64,000 bases of DNA. Origin: Perognathus longimembris pacificus (lineage: Eukaryota; Chordata; Mammalia; Rodentia; Heteromyidae). Numbering within the stretch: position 1 is the stretch's first letter; every line of letters starts with the position of its first letter. The stretch spans positions 60,074,828 through 60,138,827 of the forward strand of contig NC_063172.1 in assembly GCF_023159225.1 (NCBI RefSeq), in the 5' to 3' direction. A program made the translations under genes and the position numbers. This document shows, one piece after another, positions 37,001 through 49,656 of this stretch. The notes beneath the pieces are model-generated. The model was not told the origin of the DNA and did no database searches. It worked only from the letters and a program-made list of their open reading frames with translations.

Positions 37001-37339
37001 GCTTATCATATTTTGGGTTACAAGCTCTTTTTTCTTCCATTGACTTGTCATAACATTTCTGCCATTAGTTGGTATGTTGAAAAGTTTCTTTTAATATATT
37101 TTCCCCTTCCATTTAAATTTTCAGAGGGACCCTAATAAGTAAGTACTTATTGTATTCCCTAAACTATTTTTGATGCTGGGTAGAAAAGACCAGGACACTT
37201 ATGCCTATTTTCATGGAATTCATATGTGATTAACAACGCTAAAATGCATTTATACAAATGCAATGTCAGTGCTACACGATGGAAAGCTTAGGATCAAGTC
37301 GGTTTTATGAATGAATGTGGGATGTATGTGTATATATGT

Positions 37340-38280
37340 ATTAGTTGTATACACATACATACAATGGAATTCTAGTCATCCATCAGAAAGAATGATATTG
37401 TAGCATTCATGAGGAAATAGAAAGACTTGGAATTATATTAAACAAAGTATGCTAGACCCAGAGAAATATAGGTTACATGGTTTCTCTCATTTGTGGTAAC
37501 CAGAATGTGCCTATTTTTTCTTACTTTGTGTCTTTTTCCCTTTTTTGCCAATCCTAGGGCGTGGACTCAGGGCCTGAGCATTGTCCTTGGCTTTTTTTTT
37601 TGCTTGAGACTAACACTCTACCTCTTGAGCCACAGCACCACTTCTGGCCTTTTCTGTTTATGTGGTGCTGAGGACTCAAACCCAGGGCTTCGTGCGTGCT
37701 AGGCAAGCACTCTATCACTAAGCCACATTCCCAGCCCCAAAATGTGCCTATAAATATGCAAATAAACACATTAGGTGATAAGCAAGGGGTTACAAATGAA
37801 TTAACGGAAATGTAAGAGGCTCTATAGGGAACACAGATAATGTAATTATTTAAAAAGACTAAGTCAAAGCTCAACAAAATGAGTACCAGGAAATGGGTCC
37901 TTGCAAGTGGGAAAGGTGGGGCCAAGGGGGGGAGGTGTAGAAGAATGAAGGGGGAAGGAGAGAGAATAGAGGCAAGAATTCATTGAATATATCACAGAAC
38001 TGAGAAAAATAAGGGAAGGTATGGACCCAAAAGGGGTGAAGATATTGAAGTGATGACACAGATCAAGATGCACTGCACACATAAACTGTTTTGTTAAAAG
38101 GCAAAAAAATTAACTACATAACCTTAAATTAAGATAAGTAAGAGAAGGGGTGGCTTGGAAGGGATGGGTGGGAGTGTTGAAAGGGATGACATTGATGAAG
38201 ATGCACTGCATTTGTAAACTGCTTTGGTGAATGGCAACTCCTTTGTACAGCTACTTAAAAGAACTTACATTATAACCAAA
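37340..38280 (+). mobile_element. old LINE-1 3' region, interrupted by a SINE
   Basis: GGAATTCTAGTCATCCATCAGAAAGAATG and ACAAAGTATGCTAGACCCAGAGAAATATAGG are the sense end of ORF2 and start of the 3' UTR. After the SINE at 37515-37738 the 3' UTR continues. It contains two similar units ending GATCAAGATGCACTGCACACATAAACTG (38062-38089) and GATGAAGATGCACTGCATTTGTAAACTG (38193-38220). Confidence 0.65.
37504..37751 (-). mobile_element. dimeric ID-type SINE with TSD
   Basis: AATGTGCCTAT flanks at 37504-37514 and 37741-37751. The body shows GGCGTGGACTCAGGGCC, GAGCCACAGCACCACTTC and CACATTCCCAGCCCC. Confidence 0.93.
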
Positions 38281-38539
38281 ACAGAAACTGTATGTAAACT
38301 AATATTTACATATTGGTTTCACATATGCATTACCCATTCCATAAAAAATGTCACTGCAAATCTAGTTGTTAAAATACATTTTAAAACAATATTGCACATA
38401 ATTGCCATTTACATTGCTTCATAATAAAAATTAACAGTATTTCAATAATTACTTATTTAAGTCAGGGCTTTGACAATATGTGCATTACATGAAGAAATCA
38501 TATTAATTGTAATTATCTCAACTTTATCACTGTTGTCAT

Positions 38540-39260
38540 TGTTAATTTTTTAATATTGTTAGTTTTTCTATTTCATCAAATTTCCTCCTAGTAAATTATT
38601 CCCCTTTCTATTTTTTCTCTTTTTTCCTTTATTAACTTGAAATCTTAGTTTATATTTCTTAATCATCAAAAAGATTCTTGCCTTTTTGCTTTCTCAATAT
38701 ATATAATAAACATAATAAATTTTAAGCTGAGAAATTTAGTTACCATATATATTAGTATATAATCTTTTCACAATAGTACTGTTAAAATATTTTGTAATTT
38801 CTTTTGGATTTCTGTTTTTGAAAAGATGTTATTTAGAAATTAGCTGCTTCTTTTGCTAATTGTGATTTTCTATCTAAGTTTTCTCATTAATTTCTAGTTT
38901 TTTCTCACTATTGGCAGTGTACATTCGCTGAGAGAAAGCAATCTCTTGAACATTGTAAAGTTTCTTCTAAGATGCAGCATATGGCCAGTTTTGGTAAGTG
39001 CTCCATACATAGATGAAAAAATATGTGTTTTATTGTTGGTGAAAGCCACATTCTGAAATTTCAGAAATTTAATTTTCTATTTATATTTTATATCTTTTTG
39101 TTTTATCTACTATTCAGAGACTGTTTTGAAGTTTCTTGCTATGGATAAAGATGTATCTGATCCTTTTAAATTTATTATTATTATTTTGTTTTTGGACATT
39201 GGACACATACTGATTTTCATTTTTATGGTGGAAAATACCTATCTCATAATGCAATATGCT
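38540..39260 (-). mobile_element. old LINE-1 ORF2 fragment (EN-RT linker)
   Basis: The antisense text near 38918-39010 (GTACATTCGCTGAGAGAAAG, AGATGCAGCATATGGCCAGTTTTGG) and flanks correspond in order to the ORF2 region between endonuclease and RT. Frames are lost. Confidence 0.55.
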
Positions 39261-39305
39261 TTTTTCTCTTGTGATACTTTATTTTTTTCTTTTCTTTTCT
39301 GTCTT

Positions 39306-39511
39306 TTTTTTTTTTTTTTTTCAGTCCTGGGGCTTGAACTCAGGGGCTGAGCACTGTCCCTGGCTTCTTTGTGCTCAAGGCTAGCACTCTACCACTTGAG
39401 CCACAGCACCACTTTTGCCTTTTTCTGTTTATGTGGTGCTGAGGAGTTGAACCCAGGGCTTCATGCATGCTAGGCAAGCACTCTACAGCTAAGCCACATT
39501 CCCAGCCCCCC
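39306..39511 (-). mobile_element. dimeric ID-type SINE
   Basis: A T-run, CAGTCCTGGGGCTTGAACTCAGGG, GAGCCACAGCACCAC and CTAAGCCACATTCCCAGCCCC are in family order. It shares with 37.5 and 40.8 kb the older variant end (CATTCCCAGCCC, GCATGCTAGGCAAGCACTC). Confidence 0.9.
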
Positions 39512-40245
39512 AAAACATAATAATTTTTATGGCATATTAAACATGGTAATCTTGATATTTCCTTGTATGCTGGCTTCTGTATTTCTATTAACAACTTATA
39601 TTATCAAATACAACTTCTCCTTTGAAAGCAAAACCCTATTTTTCCTTCATTCTGTTTTTAAAATATCTCTGTATGTCTCTGACTTTCCTACCTTATACCT
39701 CAACTCTCACCATTTGTGTTACCATGTGCCAAGAAGAGTTCTTTTACCATGTCACACTGAAGTTTGAAGAGATTTGAAGAGGAAGCTGAGCTTGCTATCC
39801 TTTGCCAATTCAGAAATATGCCTTCCAGCATCTCTTCGGTCTATTAGAATTCAACTTAGATGTTGTATAATTTAGTTTTGATTCTTCCAAAGTAGTTCAG
39901 ACTTACACAAAGCCACGTACCACTGCACCTAGCGAATTTAGGACTTTCTCATAATTCTGCTGTGCATTTAAATTTCCCTCTTTCACATTCTAGGCATTGT
40001 TAATGGTTTCTGTTACTATCCATATGACCTATCATGATGGCTTCCAAATTTCTTCTCATCTGGTACATTTTTATTAGTCAGTATGTGGTCATATCTTAGT
40101 GACATCTCACTAGTATTTTGATGCCCTTGCCTTACAGGCCCTCATGTCTCATTTCTCCCACTTCTTCTTTAGGATCCTAAAGCATCTTGTCCCACCAAGA
40201 TTCTTCCTGACAGCCATATTGGTGAATAAAGAAAATCTCCTCCTC
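39512..40245. other. no feature recognised
   Basis: Unique-looking sequence with no supported gene. Confidence 0.45.
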
Positions 40246-40246
40246 T

Positions 40247-40440
40247 TGCCAGGTGCTAGCGGCTCATGCCTGCAATTGTTGCTACGAAGGAACCTGAAAT
40301 CTGGTCAGTCCCAGTAGGAAAGTCCATGAGAGTCTCATTTCTCATTAACTGTCAAAAATATGGAAGTGGAGCTGTGATGAATGTGATAGAGCATCAACCT
40401 GAAGCCCAAAATCCTAATAGACACCACACATGCGCACGCA
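40247..40440 (+). mobile_element. old B1/ID-composite SINE
   Basis: GCCAGGTGCTAGCGGCTCATGCCTGC starts a B1-like half. CCAGTAGGAAAGTCCATGAGAG and GGAAGTGGAGCTGTGATGAATGTGATAGAGC follow. Confidence 0.8.
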
Positions 40441-40749
40441 CCCCCGCCCCACCAAACAAGCAACCCAGCCCCCCTCCCTTTAGTCCAAACCAATGTTTCC
40501 ACTGTTTATCACAAAGGTGACTGTTTAAACAAAGACAAGACATGTTAGAAACCATCAATATAATTTTATTTGGAAAATATCATGAATATTTTGTGAAAAT
40601 ATTTAGGGTTGTTTCTGCAGACAACTCTCACTTTAACTTTGGTGTGAATCCCTGGGGAAGAGAATTGGGGAGCAGTATACATCAGAGGAAACAATGCTGC
40701 TTCTCACCTTCCACTCCAGCTGTCTTCCACAAATAATCAGTCTTAAAAC

Positions 40750-40967
40750 AAGCCATATGATTTTACTTGTCATCCTTGAGGTTTGAGCTCAAGGCCTGGG
40801 CATTGTTCCTGTGTTCTTTTGCTCTAGGTTAGCACTCTACCACTTGAGCCATAGTGCCACTTCTAGCTTGTTCTGTTTATGTGGTACTGAGGAATCAAAC
40901 CCAGGGCTTCATGCATGCTACACACTGTACCACTAAGCCACATTCCTAGCCCAAGCCATACATTTTA
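40750..40967 (-). mobile_element. dimeric ID-type SINE with approximate TSD
   Basis: AAGCCATATGATTTTA (40750-40765) and AAGCCATACATTTTA (40953-40967) flank an antisense dimer ending CATTCCTAGCCC. Confidence 0.88.
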
Positions 40968-41653
40968 AAAGAAGTTGTAAAAATGACTAATTACAAGAAG
41001 ACATAAATCATCTAACTAGATCTACAAGAAAGGAAATTGAAACAATAATAAAGAACTTCTCAGCAATGAAAAGCCCATGACCCAACAGGTTCACAGCTGA
41101 ATTCTACAAGATTCTTAAAGAAGAACTAACATCAATATTTCTCACTATATTCCATGAAATAGAAAAATAAGAAATTTTATCACATTCATACTTTGAATCT
41201 AACATTGTATTTATTCCCAAACTAGGTAAATACACAATAGAAAAAGAAATATAGTTCAATCTATTTGTTGAACATCAGTGTTATATTCTTCCATAAATTA
41301 TTTACCAACAGAATCCAACAACTAATCAAAAAGATTATGCACCACAATCAAGTGGATTTGTTCCAAGAATGTGAAGCTGGTTCAGCATACAAACATCAAT
41401 AAGTGTAATAAGACATAAACAGAATCTAGAACAGTAATCATGTGATTATTTCAATGATGCAGTAAAGTTCTTCAACAAACTTCAATACCCTTTTAAGTGA
41501 AAAGTTCTGAAGAAATTAGGAATAGAAGGAACATAGCATAACAAAATAGAAATTATATATGGAAATATCATACTGAATGGGAAAATGTGGAAACAATTTA
41601 CTCTAAAAATGGGAAAAAGAAAGGCTGTATTATTTCTGTACTTTTACTCAGTA

Positions 41654-43701
41654 TAGTACTGGAATTTCTTTTTTAAATTAATTAATTAATTACCATTGAA
41701 CTGATTTGTGTATTTACTATTTAAAGGTGATGTACCGAGGCCTTACAGTCACGTAAGTAAGGTAATGAGTATATTTCTTTTTGAGCAGTGTCACACATCC
41801 CTCATTTTCTCCCAGTTTTTCTCCTCCTTTTCTCCTCTCCCCAAGTTGTATAATTCACTTCCAACATAGTGTCTAGTGAGTATTACTGCTGCGTTAGTTC
41901 ACTCTTTGTCCCACCATTTCTGTGCTTCTCCTTTTCCTCCCCAAATCAGATAAACTTATATACAAGACAAAGCTTACAGAAATAATAAACAAGGATAAAG
42001 GGAATAAACTGTAGGGAAGAAAAGGAACTGCAAACAGTACAATTTAAAACCCTCTTGTTTCCATATCTTGGAGTTCATTTTGATAAGTGTCATTTTGTGT
42101 GATCAATAGGCACATAGCCATTGTCCCTTCTGATATTCTCCTAAGAATATCCTCCTTTGGTCTTATTTTATGAATGCTTATACTGCTGTTTAATCATTTC
42201 CAAGTGTAATTATGTGTCTTTTCCTATCCATTGGGTTTACTTGTAGATTTAGAGGCACATTCTAATTATTACATATGAGGGAAACCATGCAGCCTATCTT
42301 TCTTTGGATATGGCTTACTTTGCTTAATATAATTTTTTTCCAAGTCTTTCCATTTCTTTATGAATTGGGAAATGCCATTCTTTCTGATGGGAGCATGAAA
42401 TTCCATGTGTGTGTATATACCACATTTCCTTGATCCATTCATTCACTGAGAGACATCTGGGTTGATCCATATCTTGACTATGGTAAACAAAGCTGCAGTG
42501 AACATGTTTGTGCTGGTAGCTTTAGTGTGGTCTGCTTTGTGGTCATTTGGGTAAATACTCAGGAGTTGGATTGCTGGACCATAGGGAAGTTTAGTCTTTT
42601 GAGGAACCTCCATACTGCTTTCCAGAGTGGCTGAACAAGTTTGTACTCCCACCAACAGTGTAGTAGGGTTCTGTCTTGGCCACATCCTTACCAGCATCTG
42701 TTATTGTTATTTTTCTTGATAATGGCCATTCTAACTAGGGTGAGGTAGAATCTCATTGTGGTTTTGCTTGGCATTTCTTTTATGGTCAGAGCTGTGGAAC
42801 CTATCTTCATGTGTCTCTTGACCATTGTTATTTTCTTATTCTTTGCGGTAATCTCTCTTTAAGTCTTTAGCCCACTTACTAATTGGGTTGTTTTTTTCTT
42901 TGAGAATATGTTTTGGGAGGCTTAATTTTTGTTATCTCTAAGTATATTTAGATATGAGGCCCTTGTCTGATGCATAGCAAGTAAAGATCTTCTCCCACTG
43001 TGTGAGCTTTCTATGTCTCTTGCTAGCTGTGTCCTTTGCTATGCAGAAACTCTTCAGTTTGATACAATCACATTTATTCAGTCTTTCTTTGAACTGTTGT
43101 GATTCTGGATCTTTTCTTAGGAAGTTTCAGCCTGTGCTGAGGATCCCGACATTACCCCTCTCCTGCCCTGTAATATTTTCAGGCTATTAGGTCTTACACT
43201 GAGGTCTTTGATCTATTTGTAGGCAATGTTAGCACAGGATTCTAGTGATAAGGGATCTAACTTCAGTTTTCTGCACATGTATAGCCAATTCTGCCAGCAC
43301 CAATTGTTGAAGAGTCTGTCTTTCTTCCATCCCGTGTTTTTGGCTCCTTTATCAAATATTAGGTGGCTATATGTTTGTGGCTTCATTTCTCGGTCTTCTA
43401 TTTGATTCCATTGGACCTTGGGTGTATTCTTGTGCCAGTATCAAGCTGCTTTTATTACTAGGGCTTTGTACTAGAGTTTGAAGTTTAGTATTGCTATTCT
43501 CCCAACATTGTTCTTCCTGCTGAGAATTGTTTTTGCTATTCATGGTCTTTTATTTTTACATATGGATATTTGGATTGCTTCTTCTACATCATTGAAGAAT
43601 TTTCTTAAGACATGGATGGGTTTTGCCTTGAATTTGTAGATAGCTTTGGGCAGTATAGTCTTTTTATGATGCTAATCCTTCTAATTAGTTCTGGAATTTC
43701 T
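41654..43701 (-). mobile_element. nested LINE-1 inserted antisense into the host L1, with TSD
   Basis: TAGTACTGGAATTTCT (41654-41669) and TAGTTCTGGAATTTCT (43686-43701) are a 16-bp duplication with one mismatch. The insert of about 2.0 kb reads antisense from the 3' end (GATGTACCGAGGCCTTACAGTC) through the 3' UTR into ORF2. The frame at 42443-42697 shows the ORF2 C-terminal block IYPNDHKADHTK and NMFTAALFTIVKIW. It is 5'-truncated within ORF2. Confidence 0.93.
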
Positions 43702-44576
43702 AGCCACCATAGTAAGGCAAGAGAAAGCAATAAAAGGAGTCAAACTAAGTAAAGAAATTAAACCATTTTGCAGATAATATGATCATATACATTAAAGACT
43801 GTAAGGATTCCATCCCCATATCCCTTGAGAAGAGTATCATGAGAGAAATGTCAATAGATAGAAATCAGTAGCTTTTCTGTACACTAACAATGAACAGAAC
43901 CAGATGGAAATCAGGAAAACAATTCCAATTATAATAAATGTCCCCATCCAAATCTAGAAATAAATCTCATAAATGTTCAAACAGACAAAGAAATGTTTTA
44001 AAACGTTGGTGTACAAAAAAAGACTTCAAATTATACTATAAAGCCATTATAATAAAAACAGCTTGGTACTGGCACTAAAATAAACAGGCAGACCAATGGA
44101 GCAAACGACACAACCCAGGAATAAATCATGGCACCTACAGCCAACAAAGGCTCCCACAAAGTAGGTTAAATTATACCAAAATACATGTTGGATAAAGGAT
44201 AAATTACTTAACAAATGGTGCCCAAAGAACTGCATCTCCACATCCAGAAAATGGAAATCATATATCTATCTCACACCCTCTATGAATATCAGTTCAAAGT
44301 GAATAAAAAGACCTTAATGTAAAAACTGAGACTTTGAAACTACTACAGGAAATGGTAGGAAAAACAGAACTTACTGACATAGGCAGCAACTTTCTGGATG
44401 GAATTCCAGAGTCTCAGAAAACAGGAGTGGGAATTGTCAAATGGAAATACACCAAACTAAAACTACTTCTTTTTAGTGAAGGACATTGTTACTAAGGTAA
44501 AATATACATTGAAAAGATATTTGCCTGATACATCTGACAAGGATCTAATAATGAAAATATACAAGGAGCTAAAAAA

Positions 44577-45474
44577 TGAAACCCCCTTGTTTTAGAGTTC
44601 ATTTTGATTAGCATCATCTTATGTGATTGTATGTACATATCTACTGAGCTATTGTGATCATCTAGGCATGTACTGGGCATATACTAGGCATATACTAATT
44701 ATTACCAATGAGGGAAACCATAGAGTCTGTGCTTCTTTGGGTCTGGCTAGCTTTACTTAGTATGATTTTTTCCCCCAAGTCTTTCCATTTTCTTATAGTG
44801 AGGTAATGCCATTCTTACTGATAGAAGCATAGAATTCCATTGTGTATATGTGCCACAATTTGTTGATCCATTCATCTACTAGGGTGCATCTGAGTTGTTT
44901 CCATATTTTAGCTATGGTAAATAATGCTGCAATGGTTATGGTTGTTCTGGTAGCTTTAGTATGGCCTTGGTTGTGATACTTTGGTTAAATGCCCCAAAGA
45001 GGGGTTGCTGGGTCATAGGGAAGCTCTATGTTTAGCCTTTTAAGGATACTCGATACTGCTTTCCAGAGTGGTTGAAAAGAATTACACGTTGTTGTTGTTA
45101 TTTTTAACATAGTATGTGAACTTATTTCTTGTTTCTTTTGTTTACCTTCCCTATGGTTTAGCCACTGTTTTCACTGCTTTTGATTTTGGTACCCTGGGTA
45201 TTGTATATATTTGTTTGAATTAGGAAAGGGAAGAGGAACATCAAAATTGTGAGAAAAGGGGTAAAGGGTGAACCACTATATCCGTGATACTTACAAAACA
45301 GTATATTGTAAACTAATTGTACAACTTGGGGGGCGGTGGGGGAGGATGGAAGGTTGGAGAAAAATGAGGTAGGAGATAACAAGTTTGGCAAGAAATGTAC
45401 TCACTAGCTTACATATGAAACTATAGCCTCTGTGTACTTCACCTTGACAATTAAAAACAACAACAACAACAACA
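44577..45474 (+). mobile_element. twin-primed (5'-inverted) LINE-1 inside the host L1
   Basis: 44,577-45,078 is L1 antisense (CCCCCTTGTTTTAGAGTTCATTTTGATTAGCATC running toward the ORF2 end, TACTGCTTTCCAGAGTGG). 45,085-45,470 is the sense 3' UTR (GTTGTTGTTATTTTTAACATAG to TTGACAATTAAAAACAACAAC). The two halves abut in the source element near the AACAAGGGGG / TTGTTGTTGTTATT point, as expected for twin priming. Any target duplication is short or unclear (GCTAAAAAATGAAA versus ACTAAAACTCCAAA). Confidence 0.88.
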
Positions 45475-45879
45475 CTAAAACTCCAAAGAATAACCTAATC
45501 AATAAATGGGCAAAGTAGCCAAATTGCTACTTCTCTAAAAAAGTTCAAGGGGGCAGTAAATACATGGAGAAATACTCTATATCCCTGTCCATAAAAGATC
45601 CCTATTAGATTCTGCAGGGAATGTAAATAGTCAATGACTATCGAAACCAGTATGGATAGTCTTCAAAATATCTACATGAAGAAAAAAATTAGGATCCAAT
45701 GGTTCCATCCCTGAATATTTATCTGAATGATTGCAAGTATGCAATAATGGTACCTGTCTACCTATATTTATTGTAGAACTAATTTACAGAATCAAGTTAC
45801 AGAAATAAGAACCAGTTATAGAAATACCCTATAACTTGGCACCAAGTTATAGAAATAGCCCAGATGCATCTAAACACAT

Positions 45880-45881
45880 AC

Positions 45882-45918
<37 letters not shown>

Positions 45919-45930
45919 ACACATACACCT
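45880..45930. repeat. (CA)n microsatellite
   Basis: CA run with CATA interruptions. Confidence 0.95.
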
Positions 45931-46134
45931 CCCCCCCACATATTTTATTTAGCCATCAGGAAGAAATGAAATTATGTCATTTGCAGGGAAAAGGATTGGT
46001 CTGGAAAAAGTCATACTGAAAAAAATCAACCCAGAAAGACAATGAGTTCATATTCTCTCTCATATGTGGATCTTAGATCCAGTAATACAACAAGTAAACA
46101 CATACAGAAGCCTAAGCCTATGTATATATAAATA

Positions 46135-46149
46135 TATATGTATATACAT

Positions 46150-46182
<33 letters not shown>

Positions 46183-46190
46183 CATACATA
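46135..46190. repeat. compound (TA)/(CA) microsatellite
   Basis: TATATACATACACACACACACACA passes into TATATATATATA. Confidence 0.9.
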
Positions 46191-46927
46191 TCCAGAAAAA
46201 TATTCAACCTGACTAAAGTATAATGTATACAGGACAAAATTCTACGGTGCAAACCCTTTGAGCAATTAATCGATAGTTTAACATATGAGTATGAAGAAGC
46301 TGAAATATATTTTGAATGAGGAAGGGTTTCCTGGGAGAATGATGAATGAATAGTAAAGGGAACACTAGACAAACATAGCCATAATACTTAATGTATAAAG
46401 AAGTAGTGAGAAATTTGATGTAACAAATGGAGGAAGAGTAGATGGGAGGGAAAGAATGATAGGAGATGTGATTCTGATTAAGATGCACTCTATGGATAAA
46501 CATGTTAAAATGTAACCTTCTTTTACAATCATTAGATTGTACAGGATTAGATAAACTAATTCATAAAAATTAAGGTAAAATTAAGTAAAAATACTCAACA
46601 GTTTTATGCAAAAATTCCCCAACATTCATAGAAGTGAAATCAAAACTACTTATCATTCTAGTTCAACAGCTATCATTAAATACACAAAAGATGACAATGG
46701 TGGTGAAGATGTAGAAAAAAACGAACCTTGTACACTATTGGTGTGAATCTAAATTAATATGGTCATTTTAATAGTATGGACAATATTGAAAAATTACAAT
46801 AAGCTACCATATGATTCTACAAGCCCATTACTGAGGCTAAATCCAAAGGAAATGAAATCAATATGTCAAAAGAACATTTTTTCCATATTTATCTCAGCAC
46901 TATTTATAATAGCCAAGAATGAGAAGC

Positions 46928-47280
46928 TGGAGCTCGGTGCCAAATACCGGCAATCTCATCGTTTTAAAGAGGCAGGAGCGGGGGCTGGGAATGTGGCTTA
47001 GCTGTAGAGTGCTTGCCTAGCATGCATGAAGCCCTGGGTTCGATTCTTCAGCACCACATAAAAAAAGCGCCCAAAGTGGTGCTGTGGCTCAAGTGGTAGA
47101 AGGCTAGCCTTGAGCAAATAGAAGCCAAGGACAGTGCTTAGGCCCCTGTCCTGTCCTGAGCTTCTTAAAAAAAAAAAAAAAAAAAAAAAAGAGGCAGGAG
47201 CATTGTAGGTTTAAGGCTAGCCTGGAATATAGCATGAGTCCTTTTCTTATAAAAGGATAAGAGAAGAAAGAAAATAAATA
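46928..47280 (+). mobile_element. B1-type SINE split by an ID dimer
   Basis: GAGCTCGGTGCCAAATACCGGCAATCTCATC lies left of the ID insert. GAGGCAGGAGCATTGTAGGTTTAAGGCTAGCCTGG lies right of it and matches a diverged 7SL/B1 body. Confidence 0.7.
46966..47201 (+). mobile_element. dimeric ID-type SINE with 14-bp TSD
   Basis: AAAGAGGCAGGAGC is repeated at 46966-46979 and 47188-47201. The body has GGGGCTGGGAATGTGGCTTAG, a box B GGTTCGATTC, the right monomer GTGGCTCAAGTGGTAG and a tail of about 24 A. Confidence 0.95.
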
Positions 47281-47420
47281 ACAACCTCATTTTCTATAGA
47301 ATGACAAGGGAAATACTATTCAGCCATAAAAACATGAAAGTTTATATGCAACAACATGGATAAAACTAGAAGCCACAGAGAAACAAATACTGTGTGATCT
47401 CACTCATACTTTACATCTAA

Positions 47421-49656
47421 GAAAGCTGATTTTATTGAAATTGAGAAAGAAATAGAGATTGAAGAGAATATAGGAGATAGAAGGATAAAGAATATTTGAT
47501 GAGTAATTACTGAGAAATATTTATTAGGAGTACTCATTTTTGTTCTTGTGTTGCACAATAAGGAGACTCTGAAGAGTTGGAAATTCTCCAAAATTGTGCT
47601 TTGTGTTTTCTAGGAAGCTTCATGTTATAGATATATTTCATTAATTTATTTCCTACTGGTGATAAATTTAACCAGCAGCTACTGTCCCTTCCTGAAGTTT
47701 GGAGGTAGATCTCAACCCTTCAATTATGCTTTGGTCTTTCCTATGTAGGCGTTTCCAGCCCTCAGTCAATCCATCCAGATAATAAACTCACAATAATTTT
47801 TAGGATTCCAAGGATTTGGGTTATACTTTACAGTATTGTAGGCTATGGATGAACAAACCTAGAGTCCACCAAGTCCAACTCCCAAATAGAATATTTATAG
47901 TTGTTTTGCTTTCAAAATCTTATGGGTAAATTTTTTATCTTGTACAAATCTTTAACATAAAATTCATGTTGTACTATTTCATCTAAAGTGGACCACTTCT
48001 CAGTCTTTATAAGAGTCATTTGTCATTATTTTCATAGTGCTTACTATACTATGTATATGAGGCCCTGGACTACTTTCATCAGTACTCTGTCCCTAGTACC
48101 TTGGAGAGTGGCTGCTACCCAGGGTAAATCAGAGACATTTATGATATGAATAAATGAATGGAAATGCAGTGACTTATATGAACAACACTTAAATACATTG
48201 AAGGCATTGCATTAAAGGTGCCAATTTTAGCAATAGGATTATAGAAGAAACATTGATGAAAAAGAGCTTTTCAGAGTCAGACGAGATTAATCAGACAGGA
48301 TTTAAAATGAAAATATTTTTTTAAGTATTAGGTTTTAAAGATTTGAAACTCCCTATTCTCAACAAAATGGAGCTTTTAATAATTCCTACTTCCAAATTCC
48401 ATGCTATTATTATTAGCAGTAAAATGGTTCAAGGTGGAGAAGCAGGTGGTCTTAATTCCATCTGTAATAAATCTCAACTATTAACCATTTGATGAAACAG
48501 AGAATCTATGGGGTATTGACTGCTCTTACAGATAATAGATTTCATTTTTAATCTTCTCAGAAAATGTAGTAATCTCTGTGCTTGCTCTTAAGGGTCATTC
48601 AAAAGGCTAGATTAGAAAGGGACAGCTCCTGGTCTGAACAACAACGGTTAGGTGAGTCGAAGCACTGTTGTTAGGGCAAGCAATCAAGCCAATGCCATTA
48701 CTTTCCCCCATATGCAGGCGACAAAAGGTGGAAAGAAACAAACATATTTCTGCCAGAGCATAAAGTTCCAAACTTTTCCCTAAGCCTTTCTCTTAAGAGT
48801 CTGAGTCATAAGGCCTCTTCAAGTTCTCTTGATCATTTTCCCCATAGGTACCCGATGAGAGAAAGACAAGGATCTCTAGAAGATCAAAATGTAGGAGCAA
48901 ATAACTAATGAAAAGAACAGCAGGGAGAGAAAGTGAATTGAACTAGTATTTGAAGTCTACCTTTGGGTATAAAATAGGACGGGCTATCTACTACATTCCT
49001 ACAAGGAGTGCGCTTGTATCCTGGGGTGACAAACTGACATTTTTGGAAAATGAGAAAATAGCAATGTGCCAAATAGATAATATGCCAAATTAATGATTCA
49101 TGGCTGTATGCCTTTTCAGTTCAAGCGGTCTATACCTTCTTAGAGACACTCCTAGGTTTCTTAAAATGCTACTCTGGGAAGAAATCTCTTTCCCATGCGG
49201 ACTTTTCTAAAGACAATCTTTTCTGCAAAGTGATCGAGGTCACCACATGGATGATATTCCTTTCACATGCTTTAACTCTCCATCGGGAAGAGAAGAAATG
49301 GGACTGATCCTCTCTCTCTTGCCTGTCATTTTCATTTCATCCTCATTATTTGCTTTGAGCAAGAGCAAGTGCACATTTTTCTCTTTTGACAATGGCATTT
49401 TCATAACTATAGGCTGTGAGTTATTCTCATGGCTGTAATCATTACTAGAATCTACATTTGTATTACATAGAACTTTAAAAATATCAAATGAGATTGCTTC
49501 CCAATTTAATGCAACTTCATGTTTTCCCCCTTATACTAATCAGAAAAGGAAGGTCAATCAGTAAAATATAATCACAGTTACTAACTTTTAACATAATAGA
49601 CTGCTAAAAACCTTACCATGAACTATATTTTTACATACACATTATATTTTTCTTAT
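47421..49656. other. repeat-poor non-coding DNA
   Basis: No transposon or gene was recognised over 2.2 kb. Open frames are short and lack recognisable motifs. 48,590-48,830 has higher complexity and G+C than its surroundings and could be conserved. Confidence 0.4.

Larger units (their letters stand above)
40975..46560 (+). mobile_element. host LINE-1 (ORF2 and 3' UTR), split in three by nested L1s
   Basis: Sense ORF2 sequence appears at about 40,990-41,654 (AAAAGCCCATGACCCAACAGG, TTCACAGCTGAATTCTACAAG), resumes at 43,702-44,575 (GGCAAGAGAAAGCAATAAAAGG, AGCTTGGTACTGGCACTAAAATAAACAGG), and again at about 45,475-46,100 (AATAAATGGGCAAAGTAGCC), ending in a 3' UTR to about 46,560. The three pieces follow the normal ORF2 order. 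Frames are decayed, so this copy is old. Confidence 0.85.
46590..47420 (+). mobile_element. second old LINE-1 3' fragment with nested SINEs
   Basis: ORF2-end sense sequence at 46,600-46,920 (AAGATGTAGAAAAAAACGAACCTTGTACACTATTGG, ATTTATCTCAGCACTATTTATAATAGCC) resumes at about 47,290 (ATGACAAGGGAAATACTATTCAGCC, CACTCATACTTTACATC). A B1-type SINE and, inside that, an ID dimer separate the halves. Confidence 0.8.
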
